From NCBI GenBank assembly GCA_965215475.1, contig OZ244061.1, forward strand, positions 1,302,001-1,366,000: a stretch of DNA of 64,000 nt, written 5' to 3'. This DNA is from Bin80 sp965215475. GTDB taxonomy: Bacteria; Bacteroidota; Rhodothermia; Rhodothermales; Bin80. This document shows positions 10,010 to 17,984 of this stretch, piece after piece. The notes beneath the pieces were generated by a model. That model did not search any database and was not told where the DNA came from. It worked only from the letters and a program-made list of their open reading frames with translations. Position 1 is the first letter of the stretch. Each line of letters starts with the position of its first letter. The position numbers were made by a program, and so were the translations under genes.

Positions 10010-10173
10010 TCCCCCAATATTACAGAGCGGTACCCCTCGTCGATTTCGGGCCATTGTTTAAATGATAGGAATCCCCATGTCGCAAGGATCTCCTGTTGCT
10101 CCGATGCTTCTTGGGATTGAGGTACTGCCGAAAAGTTGCGATTAAGCGGTACGGGGTCTCTGGTATACATCAA
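10010..10173 (-). pseudogene. Unidentified gene fragment truncated by IS-B
   Basis: The minus strand encodes NFSAVPQSQEASEQQEILAT and FKQWPEIDEGYRSVILGE before running into the end of element B at 10009. Composition looks coding, but I do not recognise the family. It might be the upstream part of the gene whose remnant lies at 8448-8640; that link is a guess. Confidence 0.3.
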
Positions 10174-10276
10174 TGGATCCTGATTAATGTTTCCGGCGGA
10201 TCACGATCTGCACAAGTGCCAATTCGCAAACGCCAATGTGAGAGTTTTGAAGCGAAATGCGATAACGTTGGTGCAC

Positions 10277-10519
10277 TCATAAGGTATACTGGTTGAATTG
10301 CGCAGCGAGGTGGTCATGGAGCCAGATTCTCTTACAGCGGCGTGTTGTCGCCAGAGATAATGTAACATTGCTTGCTATCGGCATGACGATCTCAGCTGTC
10401 GGATTAAACAATTTGATGCTGTTAAGGAATGCTTGATTGATGGGGCTGTTGCCAACAATGAATGTTTGTGTGAATTCTTTAGGGAATTCGTTTAAAATGA
10501 TGCCCATTATCTTACCCAT
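10277..10519 (-). CDS. Small hypothetical protein downstream of restriction genes
   Basis: An 80-codon frame starts one base after the stop of the preceding gene (10521), as an operon member would. The sequence (MGKIMGIILNEFPKEFTQTF) has no recognised domain and its end is rich in unusual residues. It may be a chance frame. Confidence 0.25.
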   Translation of the reverse strand: MGKIMGIILNEFPKEFTQTFIVGNSPINQAFLNSIKLFNPTAEIVMPIASNVTLSLATTRRCKRIWLHDHLAAQFNQYTL

Positions 10520-10520
10520 T

Positions 10521-10736
10521 TTACTTGTTGTTACAGGGAGTTTGTGCGTTATTCTTCAACTCACTGCCAAGGTTCACTGGCTTCGTCTTAAGTCGCTTTC
10601 GTAGCCGTAGAACTGCTTCACGAACGGTTATGCCTCCATAACGTGGATTTGCGCAAGGTTGATCCATTAGTTCGTCTATACTAGATTTGGGCTGATCCAG
10701 AACAGGTTTTTGTTTGGGGGTATCCATACTATTCAC
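10521..10736 (-). CDS. Small hypothetical protein of the restriction-modification cluster
   Basis: The 71-residue basic protein (YGGITVREAVLRLRKRLKTK) has a start overlapping the stop of the nuclease gene by 4 bases (ATGA, 10733-10736), so it is probably co-translated. No family is recognised. An accessory or control role in the restriction cluster is only suggested by position. Confidence 0.5.
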   Translation of the reverse strand: MNSMDTPKQKPVLDQPKSSIDELMDQPCANPRYGGITVREAVLRLRKRLKTKPVNLGSELKNNAQTPCNNK

Positions 10737-11566
10737 AGTTGATAGCGTCCAGTTTCTTCAGGCGGTTCTATCCCTAAGTATTCACGATAAATACGATCCC
10801 GATACTCTTTTCCTATCTCATTGACCGCATCAATGAAAGTCTTGTATGTTCCTACGCCTCCTATCTTTTCCCAGAATTCATCCCCAATCAGTACAACTGG
10901 ATCCTTTTGCATGTTGAACCATCTTTCTGGAAAGCTCCATTGGTAATCCTCTTTGGCTCCGTAAGGATTGTAGGGTAACGCATAATAAGCATTCTCAACA
11001 TGGCAAGGATCCATCGCTAGTAGCTTAAATATTTTCTCCTTACTGACTTTGGTCTGATCGCTATTTGGTAGCGGTGCCTTCAATTCAAACGCGTAACATT
11101 CACCGCTTGTAAAATCTTCTACAAATAGGTCGCACTTCACCGAGGTTGGTATTGGTTCACCTTCTCCTTCAAGGACGTAGGACAGTTCGTTTTTCCAGTC
11201 AGGATATATACTTGTATCTCCCTTCTTTTTGTGTTCTAATCTGTTTAATACTCTACTGATTCTATGCAGTCTCTCCTCGCTGACTACTCCGTCAATCATC
11301 TTTCCTCTATCGCCCTTGCCTATTCCGTGATTTGCGGCAATAACAGCAAGGTTCTCCCATATTCCTCCGAATGGAGTAACAAATCTTCTTTCAAAATGAG
11401 ATCCTTTAAATATCTCGTCAGGCACCAGTGCTGCATATAAAGGCCTATTGGATCTGTGCTTTTCTGGAACAAACGGGTCAGTATTCAACACTCTATCCAT
11501 CACCTTGTCCATCAATTCACGAATCTCATCTTGAATTGCAGACTTCATTTCACCCCGATCAACCAT
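10733..11566 (-). CDS. TdeIII-like type II restriction endonuclease
   Basis: The 277-residue protein matches from memory the TdeIII-type restriction endonuclease pattern: LVPDEIFKGSHFERRFVTPF (~residues 49-68), the PD-(D/E)XK core with CDLFVED and FELKAPLPNSDQTK (~145-172), then AYYALPYNPYG and FPERWFNMQKD. TdeIII itself cuts GGNCC; specificity of this enzyme is inferred, not shown. It follows the methyltransferase gene by 6 bases. The nuclease core residues (D, ELK) look intact, so an active restriction system is plausible. Confidence 0.75.
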   Translation of the reverse strand: MVDRGEMKSAIQDEIRELMDKVMDRVLNTDPFVPEKHRSNRPLYAALVPDEIFKGSHFERRFVTPFGGIWENLAVIAANHGIGKGDRGKMIDGVVSEERLHRISRVLNRLEHKKKGDTSIYPDWKNELSYVLEGEGEPIPTSVKCDLFVEDFTSGECYAFELKAPLPNSDQTKVSKEKIFKLLAMDPCHVENAYYALPYNPYGAKEDYQWSFPERWFNMQKDPVVLIGDEFWEKIGGVGTYKTFIDAVNEIGKEYRDRIYREYLGIEPPEETGRYQL

Positions 11567-11572
11567 TCTGCC

Positions 11573-12808
11573 CTATTTCCTCCAAATGAAAATCGATTCG
11601 TAAAATTCTGAGGATCGCCTACCCGTTCGTCTATTCACATGGCGCTTAACCACACCTATCTGTTCAAGGTTGCAAGAATCTGCAATCTTGGGATATAACC
11701 CATGTCGATCTCCGGCAACAACAACAAATAGTGCGCCGTCATCCATGTATTTCGCAGCATTTCTAAACACTTCTGAAAGCAATGTCTGATATTCCTCCTT
11801 TGCCGACTTACCTGCCCCCTTGAATGCAGGACCTATTTCTTTTGAACTGAAATCTTCTAATCCCAAGAGCTCGTACGCGTATCTATGTTGTTCATGGTAA
11901 TCAATCATCCCAACGTAAGGGGGGCTCGTGACAACTCCGTCAATGTAATGCGGATTCACCGAGCGACTATCTCCATGAATGACGCTAACTTCTGCTTCTG
12001 TCCTATGATGAGAAAACTGTTCTACACGTCTCATAACATCAATACTATAACGGCGTAAGAACTTCCACGCCTCTTGAACAGGTGTACATGTTCTACCATG
12101 TTTATAGCAATAGTACGGTTCAGTCTGAGGCTTTTTTGGAAAATCCAAATCAAAATGTGTCGTTAACCGAGCGGAACGTGCAGCCCGTGTTAAGACAATT
12201 TTCATAAGGTCTTGATTTTCGTATTGTGGAATTAGATCCCTGAAAACAACCAGGTCAATAAGCGCCTGCGGTGAGTACCATTTGCGTAAGTATTCACTTT
12301 TTACCCAAACACGATCATCCGAATCCGTCTGTTTTTTTTCAGTGAATAGATCCGGTCGCAAAATAGACTTGGCCTTTTGTAGAATATCTGTTAATTCCTT
12401 GCGAAGTTCTTCAATGTTATACTTTTGTGATTTACATCCAGACAAAAGAACATTGAATGCAGAAATATCACATCCCACCGAATGAACTCCAAGTTCATTC
12501 GCCTGAATAAGTGTTGTCCCTGACCCGGCAAAAGGATCGAAGATTCTGTGATCAGGGGAGAAGTACTTTCGGATAAATACTTCTACGAGTTGTGGAATAA
12601 ATTTGCCAAGGTATGGATGAAGCCCATGCACATGTTTCGTTCGCTTCTTTTGGGGCAAATCTTTTTCAGCCCAGTTCAGATTGAGGCTCTCTAGTTGAGT
12701 CTCTTCGCTTACTTGGCTTGGATCGGTACATTCAGTGCCAATCTCATACAATCCTACTCTGTGTTCCTCTTTGGTTAGAACTGCATCCTGAACAAGTGAT
12801 TTGCTCAT
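11573..12808 (-). CDS. DNA methyltransferase of a type II restriction-modification system
   Basis: The 411-residue protein has the S-adenosylmethionine motif I FDPFAGSGTTL (~residues 90-100) and the catalytic motif IV TSPPY (~289-293). Both mark an amino-methyltransferase (N4-cytosine or N6-adenine) with motif I before motif IV. It should protect the site cut by the adjacent TdeIII-like nuclease. Its ATG overlaps the stop of the upstream IS1595-type transposase gene (ATGA, 12805-12808), which couples expression of the modification gene to the transposase. That arrangement is unusual. Confidence 0.85.
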   Translation of the reverse strand: MSKSLVQDAVLTKEEHRVGLYEIGTECTDPSQVSEETQLESLNLNWAEKDLPQKKRTKHVHGLHPYLGKFIPQLVEVFIRKYFSPDHRIFDPFAGSGTTLIQANELGVHSVGCDISAFNVLLSGCKSQKYNIEELRKELTDILQKAKSILRPDLFTEKKQTDSDDRVWVKSEYLRKWYSPQALIDLVVFRDLIPQYENQDLMKIVLTRAARSARLTTHFDLDFPKKPQTEPYYCYKHGRTCTPVQEAWKFLRRYSIDVMRRVEQFSHHRTEAEVSVIHGDSRSVNPHYIDGVVTSPPYVGMIDYHEQHRYAYELLGLEDFSSKEIGPAFKGAGKSAKEEYQTLLSEVFRNAAKYMDDGALFVVVAGDRHGLYPKIADSCNLEQIGVVKRHVNRRTGRRSSEFYESIFIWRK

Positions 12809-13758
12809 GCAACGAGGTCTTTATACCTCAACCGCTTACCAACCATTCCCTGGACTACCATAGCCATTTGGTCAATTGTATCGTGGTCTCGCAGATTATG
12901 CTTACCCGCGAACTGAGTTACGTAGCGATTGAGATGCTTCTTGCTTAGGTGATGGTACGTACCATGATAGGCACGTTTGAGTACAGCCCAAAAGGATTCG
13001 ATTCCGTTCGTATGGGCAAGGTCTCCGAGCGAGGTAGATACTGCCCATTGCTTTTGACTGTGATTAACAGAAGTACGGTTCGTTAATCCCTCATAGCTTA
13101 GGTGTTCATCGGTATACACCATCGCATCTTCTGAACGCATATCATTCACGATCTGCTGAATAACAGGCTTCCTAGTATCTGGAATCACTTCTGCACGAAT
13201 CTTGTTAGTCTTACGATCCTTTACGCCCAGTACAGCCGTTTTGCCAACCGTTCCGCGTCCGGCATTCAGTTTTTTGTCTTCATGCTTATTCTTTTCTAGG
13301 CCTCCCAAGTAGGCTTCGTCTACCTCTACCGGCCCCTCAAAGAACTCCATGATTTCAGGAAGTAATCCTTCTCGAATCCGGTGAAGCATATGCCAAGCCG
13401 TTGCTTGTCGAATCTCTAAATCTCGATGAAGCTTCATACTGGAAACGCCTTTGAAATTCGTGATCTCCAAGAAGATCGCCCATACCCATTTCTGCAGGGG
13501 CAGGTTACTGGATTCCAGCACCGTACCCGTCCTGACGGAAAAATACCGTTTACAGTCACGGCAACGATATGGCATCTGATTCCCATTCCCCTTCGTAGCG
13601 TATGTATTGCATCCTTCACAACGCGGGCAGGTACGCCCCTTTGCCCAGAACACAGATTCAAACCATTCCGTGGCGGATGTTTCATCAGGGAATTGGCGAG
13701 TAAGTTCAAATAAACTGATTCCTTTGCGGTAATAACGTCCAGGTCCTTTCTGTGCCAT
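12805..13758 (-). CDS. IS1595-family (ISXO2-like) transposase
   Basis: The 317-residue intact protein has an N-terminal zinc ribbon (CPRCEGC then YRCRDCKRYFSVRTGT, ~residues 45-80). The ISXO2-like DDE domain begins EVDEAYLGG (~150) and continues with VYTDEHLSYEGL (~217) and HTNGIESFWAVLKR (~250). Unlike the other transposases in this window it is uninterrupted. The restriction genes follow with a 4-base overlap, so they may be passenger genes; IS1595-family elements with passengers are known. A plausible terminal repeat lies just upstream at 13774-13795; the far end was not found. Confidence 0.85.
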   Translation of the reverse strand: MAQKGPGRYYRKGISLFELTRQFPDETSATEWFESVFWAKGRTCPRCEGCNTYATKGNGNQMPYRCRDCKRYFSVRTGTVLESSNLPLQKWVWAIFLEITNFKGVSSMKLHRDLEIRQATAWHMLHRIREGLLPEIMEFFEGPVEVDEAYLGGLEKNKHEDKKLNAGRGTVGKTAVLGVKDRKTNKIRAEVIPDTRKPVIQQIVNDMRSEDAMVYTDEHLSYEGLTNRTSVNHSQKQWAVSTSLGDLAHTNGIESFWAVLKRAYHGTYHHLSKKHLNRYVTQFAGKHNLRDHDTIDQMAMVVQGMVGKRLRYKDLVA

Positions 13759-13773
13759 ATGATTAACCCCTTC

Positions 13774-13795
13774 GGGTATCTGTGAATATACTACC
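13774..13795. repeat. Candidate terminal repeat of the IS1595-type element
   Basis: GGGTATCTGTGAATATACTACC minus its last bases (starts GGGTATCTGTGAATATA) lies just upstream of the transposase start. By eye it agrees at 14 of 23 positions with the terminal repeat of the tnpB element at 42876-42898 in the same orientation. No partner at the other end of the restriction cluster was found, so this is tentative. Confidence 0.35.
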
Positions 13796-13992
13796 TTACC
13801 TTATATGCATAACTCTGAAGTAAGTTACAGAATAGCGTATAATTTCCTTTTTTCGAGATGTTCGCTTTGGGATGAAGTGAACCGTACAGCTCATCCTCAT
13901 CACACCAAAACCGAGGCTTCAATTTCGCAGGGAACTGCTACAAATCAGCAAAATTTTCAGGACTGCTACAGTCTAACGGATTCAATCGGCGA

Positions 13993-14832
13993 CTATTGTC
14001 CACCCAAAATCAGAGGGAGACCATCTCCTCCTCCTCCAACAATAACCGTTTTGCTGTTGGATGAATTCGCAAGTTGCTGAGTTGCCTCAATTCCCTTGAA
14101 GCGCAAATATTGAGACGTTAGACTTGCTGTGATAATCTGCTGATACGCAGCTTGCCCCTCCGCCTCAATACGCTTACGTTCCGCTTCCAAGCGCTCTTTT
14201 TCAATGGTAAATTCATATCTCTCAGCCTCCTGCTCTTCTTTGAGTTTGTTCTCAATGGCCATCTTGATTTGTTCGGGGAGACGCACGTCCCGGATCAAAA
14301 TTGCTTCAATGATGACGTGTTCACTCTCTACACTCTCTTTTACTCGGGTAAATATTTGATCCTGCAACTCCGTCCTACGACTAGAATAGAGTTCCTCTGG
14401 AGTAAACTGACCAATCACTTCTCGCACGACGCTCCGAAGTTCTGGACCAATCAGCTTTCGAAAATAATCCACTCCATACTTGACGTGTAGGTCTGGGAGC
14501 GTCTCCGAACTCGGTCTCCAGCGTACGGAAATGTCAGTGCCGATCGATAATCCATTGGACGACAGTGCTTCCATATTTTCAAGTCTCTCCTGCACTCGGA
14601 CATCGTACTTAATGACGTTCAACCACGGCGCATGGACCTTTAATCCTTCCCCATAAACATTTTCCATGTCCGTGCCTCCGAAAGGAGAATAGCGGACACC
14701 AGCCTGTCCAGAAACAAGGGTTGATGTCATGCAACCCGCAGCCATCGCACCAACAACAAGAACACCCACTACAAGTATCGCCCCTCTTGTCATGAGACGA
14801 GAGACATTTGGCATATTTGATCTGTTATTCAT
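13993..14832 (-). CDS. Prohibitin-like SPFH/band 7 protein
   Basis: The 279-residue protein has an N-terminal hydrophobic segment (~residues 15-34, ending MAAGC, which may be a lipobox). An SPFH domain follows at ~45-200 (VYGEGLKVHAPWLNVIKYDV, YFRKLIGPELRSVVREVIGQ). A charged helical segment at ~200-240 (KLKEEQEAERYEFTIEKE) is typical of prohibitin oligomerisation. It ends in a glycine-rich tail. Bacterial prohibitins form membrane-associated rings; a specific function is not indicated. It is divergently transcribed from murB with 91 bases between them. Confidence 0.8.
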   Translation of the reverse strand: MNNRSNMPNVSRLMTRGAILVVGVLVVGAMAAGCMTSTLVSGQAGVRYSPFGGTDMENVYGEGLKVHAPWLNVIKYDVRVQERLENMEALSSNGLSIGTDISVRWRPSSETLPDLHVKYGVDYFRKLIGPELRSVVREVIGQFTPEELYSSRRTELQDQIFTRVKESVESEHVIIEAILIRDVRLPEQIKMAIENKLKEEQEAERYEFTIEKERLEAERKRIEAEGQAAYQQIITASLTSQYLRFKGIEATQQLANSSNSKTVIVGGGGDGLPLILGGQ

Positions 14833-14923
14833 TTCGTATTCTTACAAAAAATTGAGGACATTGTAGAAATAGCTACAACGCTTTATCTGGATACTGGTTG
14901 CAGGGTTGATGTTTTGATTTCGG

Positions 14924-15952
14924 ATGCAAACAACACTTGAAAAGATTATTGGTGACGGGATTCTTGTTCAAGAGAACATTGAACTAGCCCCGTACACTAC
15001 CATGAAGGTTGGAGGTCCTGCAGACCTTTTTGTAGAGATCGTAAACGCAAAACAACTTGAACATGTCGTAAGAGCAGTTCGAGAGTTGGACATACCCTAT
15101 TTCCTCCTGGGCAAGGGAGCAAACATCATTATTGGAGATGGAGGGGTCCGAGGAATGGTCATCTGGAATTCAGCGAATCATATCTGCTTCAACGGAAATT
15201 TAGTGACCGCAGAAAGTGGGGTAACCATGTACCCCGACCTGATCGAACTCACTGCAAAGCACTCCCTGTCTGGACTAGAACACTATGTTGGGATTCCCTC
15301 AACCGTAGGTGGGGCGCTCTGGCAAAATCTTCACTTTCTCTCTCCCGCTCCTGCTCGTGAACGAACCATGTTTATTGAGGAAGTTCTGGAATATGCAGAC
15401 CTCTTGACTCAGGAAAATGAATCTAGACGCGTCGGTGTTGACTATTTTGAATTTGGATATGATAAATCCATCCTTCACTCGAGGGATGATATTGTTTTAA
15501 GTGCAACATTTCTGCTCGAGGAAGGGGATCAGGAAGAGATCTATAAAATTATGAAAGAGAATCTTGCCTGGCGCGCATTACGACACCCTGACCTAAAAAC
15601 AGAACCAAGTGTTGGTTCTATTTTCAAGAAAATTCAGGGGATTGGTGCTGGAAGGCTTATCGATGAATGTGGGCTCAAGGGAACCTGCTTTGGGGGTATG
15701 ACCATCTCACACCGCCATGCCAACATTATTGTGAACCATCAAAATGGAACCGCAGCAGATCTTCAAGCTCTGGTCGCATTTGTTCAAAAAGAAGTAGCCC
15801 AGCAAACAGGATATCACCTAGAAACAGAAATTGAATTTGTGGGCGAATTCCATCCACCGACCCGTGGCAACCCGGTAGTAATTCCTCGACCAAAAAACTT
15901 GGCCACGGCCGAGGAATTAGCTGCTGCCACTCCCCCCAACCATGCCCGATAA
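14924..15952 (+). CDS. murB: UDP-N-acetylenolpyruvoylglucosamine reductase
   Basis: The 342-residue flavoprotein catalyses NADPH-dependent reduction of UDP-GlcNAc-enolpyruvate to UDP-MurNAc in peptidoglycan synthesis. The FAD domain shows NIELAPYTTMKVGGPAD (~residues 19-35) and GLEHYVGIPSTVGGALWQN (~117-135). The substrate domain carries PSVGSIFKK (~228-236), with the catalytic serine in GSIF, and ends with the conserved ETEIEFVG. Its 3' end overlaps ccmB by 11 bases, an unusual coupling of cell-wall and haem-export genes. The C-terminal tail beyond EFVG is about 30 residues longer than usual. Confidence 0.95.
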   Translation: MQTTLEKIIGDGILVQENIELAPYTTMKVGGPADLFVEIVNAKQLEHVVRAVRELDIPYFLLGKGANIIIGDGGVRGMVIWNSANHICFNGNLVTAESGVTMYPDLIELTAKHSLSGLEHYVGIPSTVGGALWQNLHFLSPAPARERTMFIEEVLEYADLLTQENESRRVGVDYFEFGYDKSILHSRDDIVLSATFLLEEGDQEEIYKIMKENLAWRALRHPDLKTEPSVGSIFKKIQGIGAGRLIDECGLKGTCFGGMTISHRHANIIVNHQNGTAADLQALVAFVQKEVAQQTGYHLETEIEFVGEFHPPTRGNPVVIPRPKNLATAEELAAATPPNHAR

Positions 15953-16640
15953 ACCAACCAACTGGATTGCCGGAACCAAGTCGGTCTTCCTGAAGGATCT
16001 CCGACTTGAGTTGCGCAACAAATCGGTATTGGGGACTCTGCTCATCTTCGTATTAAGTACGTTGTTTTTAGTTTTGTTTGCTACCGCGAGAGAAGATCTT
16101 GGCCTCCGAACAAAATCAGGCCTACTTTGGATCGTAATCCTTTTTACGGCAGCATTGGGACTTGGACGAGTATTCTTGTCCGAGGAAGAACGTGGTACCT
16201 CAATCTTTTTGCGCCTCCATACACAGGGATTGATGGTGTATTTAGGTAAGCTATGTTTTAGCTTCGTGACCCTTCTGTGCGCGAATATAATCTCTTCGGT
16301 AGTGTTTCTGCTACTTTTAAGTACCGAGCTGGCATTGCCTGGACTGTTTATTCTGACCCTTTGCTTAGGTACTTTGGGGCTTGCGGGAGCCACTACGCTT
16401 CTGGCGGCCATAATATCACGAACAGCTCGAGGTGGCCCCCTTCTCCCCGTCCTACTCTTCCCCCTTTTGATCCCTTTACTGCTTTCTGCCGTTGAAGCGA
16501 CGCATCTAAGTTTTTCGGGACAATCCCTTACTACAAATGGATGGAATGCCTCTACTGAACATTTAGTGACCATGTTCAGTTTTGCTGGGGTCGTAATTGC
16601 AGCATCCATCCTGCTTTTTGATTATGTCTGGGACCATTAA
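15942..16640 (+). CDS. ccmB: Haem exporter subunit CcmB
   Basis: The 232-residue membrane protein has about six hydrophobic segments. The family start is present (VFLKDLRLELRNKS), as is the cytoplasmic loop LSEEERGTSIFLRL near residue 85. CcmB is the permease subunit of the CcmAB transporter acting in cytochrome c maturation. It overlaps murB by 11 bases and precedes ccmC by 9 bases. The ATPase gene ccmA is not in this window. Confidence 0.88.
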   Translation: MPDKPTNWIAGTKSVFLKDLRLELRNKSVLGTLLIFVLSTLFLVLFATAREDLGLRTKSGLLWIVILFTAALGLGRVFLSEEERGTSIFLRLHTQGLMVYLGKLCFSFVTLLCANIISSVVFLLLLSTELALPGLFILTLCLGTLGLAGATTLLAAIISRTARGGPLLPVLLFPLLIPLLLSAVEATHLSFSGQSLTTNGWNASTEHLVTMFSFAGVVIAASILLFDYVWDH

Positions 16641-16649
16641 ATCAAGTCG

Positions 16650-17357
16650 ATGCCTCAGAATTATACGAAAATCCGCTCGGTCATTCTCGTCTGGATGACG
16701 CTAGTGCTCCTTGGGGCATTTTCTTTTGCTGGTGCCTGGTTGAATATTCCCCATATAGCTATGCTGGAACATACTGCCCGGAATTTGTATTTCCATGTTC
16801 CGATGTGGTTTACCATGATGGCATTAACCGCACTTTCTGCTGCTCATGCGATTCAATATCTGCGAACGAATCATTCCCTGAGTGATCTTCGATCCAGCAC
16901 CGCTGCTCTTATTGCGATTGTATTCGGAATTCTAGGACTAGCCACCGGAAGTATGTGGGCACGCTTCACATGGTATGAAGGGACAAACATATGGTGGAAT
17001 TTTGATCCTAAACAATCCATGGCTGCCGTCCAGGTTCTGATCTACAGTGCATACTTTGCTCTTCGCGGGGCATTAGATGATCCAGCTAAACGAGCACGGA
17101 TTTCTGCGGTCTACAATATTTTTGCATTTGTAACTATGCCTTTCTTATTGTACGTTTTGCCACGTCAACTTGAGAGTCTACATCCAGGTGCAGAAGGGAA
17201 TCCAGCCTTCAGTGAAATTACGGATCCCATCATGCGAGTTGTGTTCTATCCAGCCGTGATCGGATTTATTGGTTTAGGGTGGATACTCTATACGCAACGC
17301 GTCCGATTATCGCGTGCATCTGTCACTTTGCAGTCCATCTTGAAAAAAGACTTGTAA
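16650..17357 (+). CDS. ccmC: Cytochrome c maturation protein CcmC
   Basis: The 235-residue protein has six transmembrane segments. It carries the tryptophan-rich haem-handling motif region WARFTWYEGTNIWWNFDPK (~residues 107-125) and conserved histidines flanking it (NLYFHVPMWF near 50, LESLHPG near 178). By family it loads haem onto CcmE in the periplasm. WNFD in place of the more usual WxWD is a small variation. It lies in a short operon between ccmB and the ccmD-like gene. Confidence 0.88.
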   Translation: MPQNYTKIRSVILVWMTLVLLGAFSFAGAWLNIPHIAMLEHTARNLYFHVPMWFTMMALTALSAAHAIQYLRTNHSLSDLRSSTAALIAIVFGILGLATGSMWARFTWYEGTNIWWNFDPKQSMAAVQVLIYSAYFALRGALDDPAKRARISAVYNIFAFVTMPFLLYVLPRQLESLHPGAEGNPAFSEITDPIMRVVFYPAVIGFIGLGWILYTQRVRLSRASVTLQSILKKDL

Positions 17358-17365
17358 CGAACATC

Positions 17366-17563
17366 ATGCTCTCCTCTATACTCTTGCAAATCTCTGGCTT
17401 TGAAGCTACGATGCTGGATAATGATAAACTGATGGTTGTCCTTGCCGTCGTCCTGATCATTTGGATCGGGATTATCATCTTCATTTATTCCACAGATCGA
17501 AAGATCCATCGTATTGAATCTTCAATCCAAAAACTTCTTGATCACCGGGAATCTGCTGAATAG
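17366..17563 (+). CDS. Small single-span protein, CcmD-like
   Basis: The 65-residue product has one transmembrane segment (KLMVVLAVVLIIWIGIIIFI, ~residues 21-40) followed by a charged tail (RKIHRIESSIQKLLD). Position after ccmC and topology fit CcmD, which stabilises CcmC with CcmAB. I chose the ATG at 17366, 8 bases after the ccmC stop, over upstream in-frame starts lying inside ccmC. Confidence 0.7.
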   Translation: MLSSILLQISGFEATMLDNDKLMVVLAVVLIIWIGIIIFIYSTDRKIHRIESSIQKLLDHRESAE

Positions 17564-17984
17564 AGCTTTCCTGTAAGCTCTTGCAAAACCCTCCTGCAAT
17601 CCACAAAAGAGTGGTCATCCGTTTCAAATAGAATTACCGAAACGTCTGCGTACGCTTTATGGAAACCGCTAAATTAGCATTCTTACCCCCAAGGAGTGGC
17701 ATACTTTGAATCTTGTTGTACATGCTAAATCGTGCCCATTGGACAAAATTGAATATTCTGTTACGCTTTTCCGTGAAAATCATGTCAAAAAGAAATAGAC
17801 AGACCATTTGACACTACAACTTGTTTCTATCGTGAGCTGCATCTTGTAGTGACGATGTTCCGGTTCAGATCGTTTCTATCTGAACCAACCTCAAATTGAG
17901 GGCATCTCGGAGATCGGTTACGTTTCATACATACTCTTTTATGTGTTCATCTATCCGTGTATTTTGCTCGAAAACACAGCCTGC
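17564..17984. other. Intergenic region between convergent operons
   Basis: These 421 bases lie between the ends of the ccm genes and the trbB-like gene. They contain two inverted repeats (next entry) but no supported coding sequence. Confidence 0.5.
17862..17901. terminator. Candidate bidirectional hairpins between convergent operons
   Basis: GGTTCAGAT (17862-17870) pairs with ATCTGAACC (17878-17886) around a 7-base loop. A second palindrome, CCTCAA-A-TTGAGG, lies at 17889-17901. Location between two converging operons suggests termination, although there is no strong T-run after the stems. Confidence 0.4.

Noticed and set aside
10281..10292. AAGGTATACTGG as the left inverted repeat of the IS1595/restriction element
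   Set aside because: Only weak agreement with the right-end candidate and no matching 8-base duplication.
15917..16609. 230-codon minus-strand frame over ccmB
   Set aside because: Antisense to a recognised membrane protein; basic/serine-rich composition typical of shadows.
17564..17984. Possible tRNA or small RNA in the convergent intergenic region
   Set aside because: Only simple hairpins are visible; no cloverleaf or T-loop motif was found.
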